A stretch of 50,748 nt of DNA, taken from NCBI GenBank assembly GCA_019637105.1, contig JAHBWF010000042.1, positions 1 to 50,748 on the forward strand. The letters are read 5' to 3'. The DNA comes from Labilithrix sp. (GTDB lineage Bacteria > Myxococcota_A > Polyangia > Polyangiales > Polyangiaceae). The notes under the pieces are model-generated. The model was not told the origin of the DNA, made no database searches, and worked only from the letters and a program-made list of their open reading frames with translations. Position numbers and translations under genes: made by a program. Of this stretch, positions 43,450-50,748 are shown piece by piece (the first letter of the stretch is position 1; each line of letters starts with the position of its first letter).

Positions 43450-46400
43450 ATGTCGTCACGCCGCCTGGCATTCATCCGCGAGCGCCGGGACCTCCTCGCG
43501 CGGGCCCTGCTCGCCGCGGCGCAGGTCGCGGCGATCGCGTGGTTCTCGCCGGGCCGCGGGCTCCCGCTCGACGACGCGTGGATCCACCAGGTGGTCGCGC
43601 GCACGTTCGCGGAGACGGGGACGCTCGGCTACGCGCCGGGGCAGCACGGCGCCGCCGCGACCAGCTACCTCTGGGCGGCGCTGCTCGCGGTCGACTTCAA
43701 GCTCGGCCTGCTCGAGCCGAGCCGCTGGGCGCTGGTCCTCAACGGGCTCGCGGCGCTCGCGTCCGGGCAGCTCCTCTACGCGATCGTGCGGCGCGCGCGG
43801 CCCGACGGCGTCGCGCCGGCGACGTGGGATCGGACCGCGTTCGCCGCGACGCTCCTCGCTTCGGTCTCGCCGAACGTGCTGTGGTTCGCCTGCTCCGGGA
43901 TGGAGGCGATGCCCTTCGTCGCGCTGTCGCTCGCGGCGATCTGGGCGGCGACGAGCGGCGACGCGGCGACGCGCGGCGCGGAGGGCGCGCGGCGTCGGAG
44001 CCGGCGCGCGATCGTCGCCGGGGTCGCCGCCGGAGCGCTCGCGCTCCTGCGCCCCGAGGCGGCGCCGCTCGGCGGCCTCCTCGCGGCGTACGCGCTCCTG
44101 CGCAAGCGCCCCCGCGACGTCGCGGCGATCGCCGGCCCGTGGATCGCGAGCGTCGCCGTCTACGTCGGCTCCAACGTCGCCAAGGCCGGCCACGCGATGC
44201 CGAGCACGCTCGCCGGTCGACGCTGGCTCTGGTTCGAGATGTCGAGCGGCCTGTCGCGGAGCGACCGCGCGCTCGACTACCTCGACGCGTGGGGGACGCG
44301 CCTCGGCAGCTACACGTTCGACACGAGCCTCGGCGTCGTCTGGGTGCTCGTCGCGCTCGCGGCCTACGGCGCGCTCCGGCTCGCGCGCGGCGCCGGCGAG
44401 GAGCTCGCGGAGAGCCCGGCGCGCGACGACGCCCCGAGGCTGCTCTTCGCCTGGGCGATCCTTCACGCGGCGTTCTACGTGCTCCTGCTCCCGACGCCGG
44501 GCCACGGCGGCCGCTACCAGCCGCTCACGCCGCTGCTCTTCGCCCTCTGCGTGCCGCTCGGCGTGACGTTCGTGCTCCGCGATCTGGCGCGGATCGCCGG
44601 CCTCGCGGAGCGGGCGCCCTTCGGCGGGATCGCGGCGATCGCGATCGCGCCGTGGATCGCGCTGGCCGCGCCGATCGCCGGCTCTCTCCGTCACGCCAAC
44701 GCCCTCGCGGTGGCGCACATCCAGGCGACCGAGCTCGGCGCCGGCGGGTTCGTCGACACGCTCCCCGAGGGCGAGCTCGCGAGCTTCGACATCGGCGGCA
44801 TAGGCTACGCGGCCCGTCGCCGCGTCATCGATCTCGGAGGGCTGTCCGATCCGAAGACAGCCGCGCTGCTCGAGTCGGGCCGCATCTCGACGTGGCTCGA
44901 GGAGCGGCAGGTCCGCTGGCTCGTGCTCCCGCAGTCGTACGAGCCCACGCTGCCGACCTTCGAGGACTACCGGACGCGGCTCCACCTCGCCGACAACGAC
45001 GCGCTCCACCTCGAGCCGGTGCGCGTGTTCGAGACGCCCTTCGCCCTCTGGGATCCGGCGATCCGCGCGACCTGGAACGCCGCGCCGAAGCAGGTCGTCT
45101 ACGAGGTCCGCTACACGAAGCGGCCCGGACCGCGCGACGTCGCGACGGTCGCCCCGGGCGCGCTCCGCGCGATCGCGGATCCGACGCGGCAGGTCCGGGC
45201 GCGCGACCGCGTCGTGGCCGAGCACATGCTCGCGACGCTCGCCGCGTGGGACCTGCCGGTGGACGTGCGGCTCAGCCCGTCGCCGCCGGAGGGCGACACG
45301 CGGCCGCCGACGGCCGACTCGAAGGCGGCGCCGGAGGCCGACGCCCCGAAGCTCCCGGCCGGCCCGTGCGCGATCCAGCTCGGCTGGTGGGGGATCGCCG
45401 TCGACGGCTGCGCGTCGGTCGGCGATCCGCGCGTGCTGCGCGCCGCGGCCTACGAGCACGCCGGCCGCTACCTCGACGTCGGCGATCTCGGCGGCGCGCT
45501 CCGGGTGATCCCCCACGTCGTCGCGGCGACGCGCCGGAGGGTCGATCCCGGCTTCCATCCGCCGCTCGCGCCGCTGACGCAGCCGCTGCCCGGCGGCGTC
45601 TTCCTCTCGCCGCTCCGCGCCGGAGGCTACGGCCTCGCGCTCTTCGCGGCGGCGCTCGTCACCGCGCTCGCGATCGAGCTCGCCGCGCGGCGGGACCTGC
45701 GCCTCGCGCGCCTCGTGGCGGTGGTGCGCGCGCGCGTGCCCGCGACGGCGATCTTGACGACGGGCCTCATGGTCGGCTGCGCCGCGCGCGGGGACGCCGT
45801 CACGCGCGCGATCCCGGACGGACGCGGCGCGGTCGAGGTGGCGCTCGCCGACGGCGCGCGCGTCGGCGACGCGGCGCTCCTCGAGGCGGCGAGCGCAGGC
45901 GACGCCGAGATCGTCTCGCTGCTCGTCGCGCGGGGCGCGACGCTCGACGCCCGCGCGCCGGACGGCGCGTCGCCGCTCCACCTGGCCGCGCGGCGCGGAC
46001 ACCACGCCGCCGTCACGCTCCTCGCGACGACGATGCGCGCGAGCGACGTCGACGCCACCGCCGGACCGCGCCGTCGCACGGCGCTGCACGACGCCGTGTT
46101 GAGCGGCTCGGCCGACACGGTGAGCGCGCTCCTCCGCGCCGGCGCCGACGCGAACAAGGCCGACGCGTTCGGGCAGACGCCGCTCCACCTCCTCGCGACG
46201 AAGGATCCGCTCTCCACGGCGGCGCTCGCCTCCGTCCTCCTCTGGTCCGGCGCCGACCCGTCGCGCGCCGACGCCCGCGGCTTCACCGCCCTGCACGCCG
46301 CCGCGGCCACCGACGACCTCCCGCTCGTGCGCGCGCTCGTGCTCCGCGCCCCGCTCGTCGAGGCGAAGACGCCGGGCGGCGAGACGGCGCTCGACGTCGC

Positions 46401-46644
46401 GCTGCGCTACGCGCGGGATCGCGCGGCCGAGGCCCTCTTGAAGGTCGGCGCGACGCCCACGCGCGAGGGCGCCTGGCCTCCGCTCCACGAAGCCGCGCGC
46501 ACCGACGCGCTCGAGCGCGCCGCGAGCCTCCTCGCGAGCGGGGTCGACGCGCATCGGCGGGCGAACGGCAAGACGGCCCTCGAGATCGCCCAGGAGCACG
46601 GGTGCGCGCGCGTCGAAGCGCTGCTTCGTGAGCGCGCCCGATGA
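43450..46644 (+). CDS. GT-C membrane glycosyltransferase fused in frame to a lipoprotein-like ankyrin-repeat domain
   Basis: A 1064-residue reading frame. Residues 1-755 are a GT-C-type mannosyltransferase-like protein with about ten membrane helices and an acidic first-loop motif (GLPLDDAWIHQ), a soluble domain, and a final membrane helix (GYGLALFAAALVTALAIELA). At 759-777 follows a basic start, a hydrophobic stretch and LMVGC, exactly like a lipoprotein signal with Cys777. The last 280 residues are ankyrin repeats (GASPLHLAARRGHHAAVTLL, RRTALHDAVLSGSADTVSAL, GQTPLHLLATKDPL). An internal GTG start at 45724 could make the ankyrin part as a separate lipoprotein. The stop overlaps the next gene (ATGA at 46641-46644). 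Confidence 0.85.
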   Translation: MSSRRLAFIRERRDLLARALLAAAQVAAIAWFSPGRGLPLDDAWIHQVVARTFAETGTLGYAPGQHGAAATSYLWAALLAVDFKLGLLEPSRWALVLNGLAALASGQLLYAIVRRARPDGVAPATWDRTAFAATLLASVSPNVLWFACSGMEAMPFVALSLAAIWAATSGDAATRGAEGARRRSRRAIVAGVAAGALALLRPEAAPLGGLLAAYALLRKRPRDVAAIAGPWIASVAVYVGSNVAKAGHAMPSTLAGRRWLWFEMSSGLSRSDRALDYLDAWGTRLGSYTFDTSLGVVWVLVALAAYGALRLARGAGEELAESPARDDAPRLLFAWAILHAAFYVLLLPTPGHGGRYQPLTPLLFALCVPLGVTFVLRDLARIAGLAERAPFGGIAAIAIAPWIALAAPIAGSLRHANALAVAHIQATELGAGGFVDTLPEGELASFDIGGIGYAARRRVIDLGGLSDPKTAALLESGRISTWLEERQVRWLVLPQSYEPTLPTFEDYRTRLHLADNDALHLEPVRVFETPFALWDPAIRATWNAAPKQVVYEVRYTKRPGPRDVATVAPGALRAIADPTRQVRARDRVVAEHMLATLAAWDLPVDVRLSPSPPEGDTRPPTADSKAAPEADAPKLPAGPCAIQLGWWGIAVDGCASVGDPRVLRAAAYEHAGRYLDVGDLGGALRVIPHVVAATRRRVDPGFHPPLAPLTQPLPGGVFLSPLRAGGYGLALFAAALVTALAIELAARRDLRLARLVAVVRARVPATAILTTGLMVGCAARGDAVTRAIPDGRGAVEVALADGARVGDAALLEAASAGDAEIVSLLVARGATLDARAPDGASPLHLAARRGHHAAVTLLATTMRASDVDATAGPRRRTALHDAVLSGSADTVSALLRAGADANKADAFGQTPLHLLATKDPLSTAALASVLLWSGADPSRADARGFTALHAAAATDDLPLVRALVLRAPLVEAKTPGGETALDVALRYARDRAAEALLKVGATPTREGAWPPLHEAARTDALERAASLLASGVDAHRRANGKTALEIAQEHGCARVEALLRERAR

Positions 46645-48452
46645 AGGACGACGAGCGCCGCGCGGCGCGCTCGTCGGCGGGCGAGCCTCTGGCGGGCGAT
46701 CCCGCGCTCGCCGGCGCGGCGGCGAGCACGCTGCGAACGGCGGCGGACGCGCTTCGAGCGCGCGCGCCGTGGCTCCTCCCGACGATCGTCGCGGCGATCG
46801 CGATCGTCCCGACCGTCCTCGCGCTGCGCGCGCAGACGTTCGGCATCTTCGGGCGCGATCAGGGCATCTTCCAGTACGTCGCGTGGGCGCTCCGCCACGG
46901 CGAGCGCGCCTACCGCGACATCCACGAGATCAACGGGCCGCTCCCGCACGCGTGGCACTACGTGATGCAGCTCTTCGGCGGCGAGGACGAGCACGCCTTC
47001 CGATCGATCGACGCCGCGATGCTGACCGCCGCTTACGTCACCGCGGGCGTCACGCTGCCTCGATGGATCGGGCTGGACCTCGGGAGCGGCGCGCCGCGGC
47101 GGAGGGCGCTCGTCGTCTGGGGCCTCGCCGGGCTCGCGCTGCTCGGCGCGCAATACGTCCGCTACGACTGGTGGCACACCGCGCAGCGCGAGGCGTTCTA
47201 CTCGTTGCTGGTCCTCACGTCGCTCTCGATCCAATCGATCGCGCACTCGACGCGCGACCGGCGGCGCGCGATCGTCGCGTTCGGGCTCGCGGGCCTGACG
47301 ACGTCGCTCACGTGGTTCGGCAAGCCGCCGTGCGCGATCTTCTCGGCCCTGCAGCTCGCGGTCCTCGTGCTCGACCGCGGGGGCGTCGCCATCCCCGTGC
47401 GGCGGGCGCTCGCGAGCGCGGTCGGCGGGGCGCTCGCGGCGGGCGCGGCCATGCTCGCGTTCGTGCTCGCCTTCGAGGATCTCGGCCGCGGGCTCGAGAT
47501 CCTGGCGAAGGTGCCGCGCCTGCACCACACGATCTGGAACGAGACCTTGCTCGGCGCGTACCGCGCGTACAACAACGGGCCGCGGCTCGACTGGGCGATG
47601 GCGACCTTCGCCGCGTTCGTCGTGACGTTCTTCGCGCTGAAGCTGCCGCGGCGCGCCCTCCTCGCCGCCGTGCTGCCGCTCGGTGGGTTCGTCGTCTTCG
47701 CCGGGCAGGGGAAGGCCTTCCCGTATCACCTCCACATGCTGACGCTCGGCACCGCGGTCGCGCAGCTCGTGATCCTCGGCGCCGTCGCGGAGCGCCTCCG
47801 GACCGCCCGCGAGCGCGGCGCGCGCCACGACGCCGTGGCGATCGCCGCGGCGGTCGCCGCGCTCGCGCTCGGGCTGAAGTCCGGCGAGGACGCGTGGAAG
47901 TCCCCCGGCCTCCGCAACGGGTGGGCCGAGGCCGGGGACACCGCCGAGAAGCGCGCGAGCCGCGCCTACTTCGAGCGCTTCCCGTGGGGTGACTACTTCG
48001 CCAACGACCTCCGCGACGCGGCCGCCTACCTCTCGTTCCACACGCGCCCCGACGAGCGCGTGCAGACCTACGGCTTCGATCCGTACCTCCTGTTCCTCGC
48101 GCGGCGAAAGAGCGCGTCGCCGGTCATCTACAGCTTCGAGCTCAACGTCGACGCCGCGCTCGAGGGAGGGCCCGGGGCGCGGCCCTCGGCCGAGCTCAAG
48201 AGCTGGCTCGTCGCCTACCGCGACGACGCCGAGCGGCTCGTGCTCACGAGCGTCGAGGCGGCCCCTCCGGCGGCCTTCACCCTCCACGATCGGGCGCCGT
48301 TCACCTTCCCCAAGGACGCCGCGCAGGACTTCGCTGCTCACTGCCCGAAGCTCTTCGCGTGGATGAAGGAGCGCTACGTGTTCGCGGCCGCGTTCGGCAC
48401 GGTGCGCGTCTGGCTCCGGCGCGACGTGATGGGCCGAGCTTCGGCGCGGTGA
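46641..48452 (+). CDS. Membrane GT-C-type glycosyltransferase
   Basis: A 603-residue polytopic protein with about ten membrane segments. The first periplasmic loop reads FGIFGRDQGIFQYVAWAL and RDIHEINGPLPHAWHYV, the usual position for the acidic catalytic residue in dolichyl- or undecaprenyl-phosphate sugar transferases. The C-terminal part is soluble (RPDERVQTYGFDPYLLFLAR). It overlaps the preceding gene by 4 bases and is 7 bp before the next, so the three form one operon. Sugar and acceptor are unknown; glycolipid, polysaccharide or protein glycosylation are all possible. Confidence 0.85.
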   Translation: MKDDERRAARSSAGEPLAGDPALAGAAASTLRTAADALRARAPWLLPTIVAAIAIVPTVLALRAQTFGIFGRDQGIFQYVAWALRHGERAYRDIHEINGPLPHAWHYVMQLFGGEDEHAFRSIDAAMLTAAYVTAGVTLPRWIGLDLGSGAPRRRALVVWGLAGLALLGAQYVRYDWWHTAQREAFYSLLVLTSLSIQSIAHSTRDRRRAIVAFGLAGLTTSLTWFGKPPCAIFSALQLAVLVLDRGGVAIPVRRALASAVGGALAAGAAMLAFVLAFEDLGRGLEILAKVPRLHHTIWNETLLGAYRAYNNGPRLDWAMATFAAFVVTFFALKLPRRALLAAVLPLGGFVVFAGQGKAFPYHLHMLTLGTAVAQLVILGAVAERLRTARERGARHDAVAIAAAVAALALGLKSGEDAWKSPGLRNGWAEAGDTAEKRASRAYFERFPWGDYFANDLRDAAAYLSFHTRPDERVQTYGFDPYLLFLARRKSASPVIYSFELNVDAALEGGPGARPSAELKSWLVAYRDDAERLVLTSVEAAPPAAFTLHDRAPFTFPKDAAQDFAAHCPKLFAWMKERYVFAAAFGTVRVWLRRDVMGRASAR

Positions 48453-48459
48453 CCGGGCG

Positions 48460-50179
48460 ATGGCGCGGCGCACGGACGCGATCGGGAGCGCGTGGCCGTC
48501 GCGCCTCGCCGCGATCGCCGTCGTCGGCCTCGCGCTCAAGGTCGCGATCGGCCTCGACGGGACGTTCGACGTCTACTTCGACGACGAGACGATCTACCTC
48601 GACGGCGCGCGGCACCTCGGCGAGCGCTTCCTCCCGCTCGCGGAGTCGAGCCCGCTCTACCCGATGTGGTACCGCGCGCTCGGCGTCTTCCAGCCCGACC
48701 CGCTGAAGCTCTATTTCCTCGGCTGGTTCGCGCTCACCGCCGCCTCGCCGGTCGCGCTCTACGCGCTCGCCCGCCGCTCGGGCGCGCCGCTCTTCGCGGC
48801 CGTCGCCGTCGCGGCCGTCTGGGCGCTCTCCTCCGCGGCGACGACGTGGCCGTTCGTCGGCAAGTTCGCGACGCTCGTCCTCGCGCTCGGCGCGCTCGCG
48901 TCGACGTACGCGCGGGACGCGCGCGTGGGGGTCGCGCTCACCTCGGCGGCGCTCTCGGCGGCCGCCTACGCGCGCCCGGAGCTCTTCCTGCCGGCCGCGG
49001 GCTTCGCCGCGCTCGTCGTCGCGTGGTGCCTGGTCGGGCTCGCGCGAGATCGCGGGCGACGCCGGAGCGCGGCCCTCGCCGGGGCGCTCGTCGCAGCGCT
49101 CCCGCCGCTCCTCCTCCGCGCCGCGTTCGGAAAGGCGAGCGATCCGTTCGCGTACGGCCGCCAGTTCTTCGCCTTCGGACAGCACTACGCGCTGAACGTC
49201 GTCGAGGACCGCCGACTCCCGCTCGATCCGTGGACGAGCTGGCGCACGCTCGCGCGCGAGGCGTTCCCGAGCGCCGAGTCGATCGCGGCTGCGGCGCGCG
49301 AGAACCCCGAGGCCTTCGCCTGGCACGTGAAGCGGAACGCCTCGCTCCTCCCCGGCGCGGTGCGCGACCTGCTCGCGCCGCTGCCGCACGCGCCGGACCT
49401 CCTCCGCGGCGCCGCCCTGGCCTCGCTGATCGTCACGTCGGCGTGGGCGCTGGCCGCGGTGACCGGACGGCGAGCGCCACGGCTATCGGCGCGGCTGAGC
49501 CGCTGGCTGCCGCTCCTCCTGGTCGTCGCCGTCACCACGGGTGGCTCGGCGCTGCTCGTCCACCCGAGGCAACACTACGTCCTGCCGCTCACGTTCCTCG
49601 TCCTCGCGGCGGCCGCCGCGGCGGCGGGTCGTCCGCGCGGCAGCTCTCCGCTCGCGCGGACGCGCCCGGCGCGCTGGCTGCGGGCCGGTCGCTTCGCAGC
49701 GCGCTCCTCGTCGCGGCTGTCCCGACGGCCTGCCGGGCGCGCTCGCTCCGGCCGGCCCGCCGCCGCCGGAGTCGGCGCAGGAGAACCGAGCGACGATCCA
49801 CGCCCTCCGCAGGCTCGGGCTCGTGTCGCTCCCGTGGGGCCCCGCCGCGCCGCGGGCCGACTGGATGCCGGCGGTCGTGATCCTGGAGCCCGACTATTCG
49901 CGCGGCGTCTACGCGTTCGACCGCTTCGTGCGCGTCGAGCAGTGGCAGAAGACGACGCCGTTCTGGCAGTTCGTCCACGAGACCTGGACGAACGTGATCG
50001 TCCTGAACGCGCGCCTGAAGAGCGACCCGCGCCTGCGCGACGACCCGGACTTCGTCGCGTTCGTCGACGGCACGGGCGAGCGCGAGGACTTCGAGATGCA
50101 CCCGGTCGAGGGCACGAGCGTGGTGCTCGCGGTGCGGCGCGCGCTGCTTCAGTTCGCCTCGGTCCAGCCGAACCGGTAG
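48460..50179 (+). CDS. Third GT-C-type membrane glycosyltransferase, with frameshifts near 49.6-49.7 kb
   Basis: From ATG 48460 the frame encodes a polytopic protein: VYFDDETIYLDGARHLGERF in the first loop, SSPLYPMWYRALG, then many hydrophobic segments up to VLPLTFLVLAAAAAAAG near 49620. The continuation switches frames: LRSALLVAAV in a second frame, then PPPPESAQENRATIHALRRL and VVILEPDYSRGVYAFDRFVR in a third, to TGA 50177-50179. Two indels within about 120 bp explain this. The original frame stays open to the window end but loses protein character. The intact product would have about 570 residues. Real inactivation or assembly error cannot be told apart. Confidence 0.7.
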
Positions 50180-50733
50180 ACGTTGAGGACCTTGAGCTCC
50201 GGGGGATCGCTCCAGTGGTACCCCACGGCGGTGGTGCGGATCACGAGGTCGACCCACGGACGCCGGAGCGCCCACTCGGGGACGATCCGCTCGATCCAGT
50301 AGTGCCCCTCGCCGCCGATGGGCTCGGTCGAGCCGAGGTGCAGGCCGTCGACGTAGATGCTGATCACGGGCTCGGCGCCGATGACCTTGAGGTGCGCCCA
50401 GCCGACGATCTGGAGCTTCATCGGCGTCTTGCCGTGCGTCTTCAGCCGGACGTGCGCGTTCTGGCCCATCCAGCGGAACGCGTGGTTCGTGAAGCTCGCG
50501 TGCCCGTCCTCCTTGTCGAGCTCGAACGAGAGGATGCCGAAGCCCTCCTCGAAGCGGACCTCGGAGGTCGACGCGACGCCGAGCGCCCGGGACGCGCCGC
50601 CGGCGTCGAGCGCGGCGCGCGTGAAGGCCTCGCGGCGGGCGATCTCCTCGGCGTAGGGATCCGCGGCGTCGCCGCGCGAGCACCCGGCGACGAGCGACGT
50701 CGCCGCGGCGACGGGGAGGAGCGCCCGCTTCAC
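50149..50733 (-). CDS. Hypothetical lipoprotein
   Basis: A 194-residue protein with a signal peptide and lipobox (LLPVAAATSLVAGC), then a beta-rich domain: FEEGFGILSFELDKEDGHAS, NAHVRLKTHGKTPMKLQIVG, EPVISIYVDGLHLGS and a Trp/Tyr-rich end (GYHWSDPPELKVLNVYRFGW). The pattern suggests a jelly-roll or carbohydrate-binding-like fold. The 3' end overlaps the convergent glycosyltransferase gene by 31 bp (50149-50179). The window ends 15 bp beyond the start codon. Confidence 0.8.
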   Translation of the reverse strand: MKRALLPVAAATSLVAGCSRGDAADPYAEEIARREAFTRAALDAGGASRALGVASTSEVRFEEGFGILSFELDKEDGHASFTNHAFRWMGQNAHVRLKTHGKTPMKLQIVGWAHLKVIGAEPVISIYVDGLHLGSTEPIGGEGHYWIERIVPEWALRRPWVDLVIRTTAVGYHWSDPPELKVLNVYRFGWTEAN

Positions 50734-50748
50734 CTTGCCGGCAGCGGC

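Noticed and set aside
43456-46599. 1047-codon antisense frame over the glycosyltransferase-ankyrin gene
   Set aside because: High-GC codon-position artefact; the plus frame has clear membrane helices and ankyrin repeats.

Overview
The window is about 50.7 kb of very GC-rich DNA. Dense eukaryotic-type Ser/Thr kinases, FHA and PilZ proteins, many two-component systems, many lipoproteins and a large set of GT-C membrane glycosyltransferases suggest a myxobacterium (Myxococcota, Polyangia-like). That placement is an inference from gene content and codon style, not a computed one.

Region 1 (1-6665) is the right end of an integrated mobile element. A tyrosine recombinase (5281-6654) reads into the 3' half of a tRNA-Arg(CCG) gene on the minus strand (6592-6665), the usual layout for tRNA-targeted integration. 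The cargo, right to left from the integrase, is five small ATGA/GTGA-coupled genes of unknown function, an 11-repeat CRISPR array (2939-3700), a 558-residue Cas12m-like (type V-M / V-U1) effector directly upstream of the array, a small HTH protein, a tRNA-like hairpin region and two phage-like genes. There are no cas1/cas2/cas4 genes. The effector has non-canonical residues at the RuvC positions and has lost the C-terminal Cys4 zinc ribbon, so it is predicted to bind rather than cut DNA. This compact locus is the most interesting item in the window.

Region 2 (6666-30500) is chromosomal: a decayed tRNA copy, a histidine kinase with a duplicated 3' end, a stand-alone NFACT-R protein, an NtrC-like regulator with a broken sigma-54 contact loop, a diguanylate cyclase, dnaK, a Ser/Thr kinase, pcnB, a YyaL/DUF255 protein, a MarR/GbsR-like regulator, an FHA protein, an odd signal peptidase homologue, a two-component pair, a PilZ protein, an ECF sigma factor coupled to a decayed FecR-like gene, and a thiolase.

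Region 3 (30500-35800) is disturbed. A metallo-beta-lactamase hydrolase, a 74-residue protein and the start of a FliH/SctL-like gene appear once, are interrupted by about 1.9 kb of decayed minus-strand toxin-like sequence, and then appear again as a diverged, frameshifted copy that continues into the rest of the FliH/SctL-like gene and a frameshifted M50 protease.

Region 4 (35800-50748) has purS-purC, an OmpA-like lipoprotein, a PhoB/PhoR-type pair, a second Ser/Thr kinase, a DUF962 protein and a run of three GT-C glycosyltransferase genes. The first of these is fused in frame to ankyrin repeats through what looks like a lipoprotein signal, and the third carries frameshifts. Several single-base frameshifts in the window (26-27 kb, 31-35 kb, 49.6 kb) could be real decay or assembly indels; raw reads would decide.
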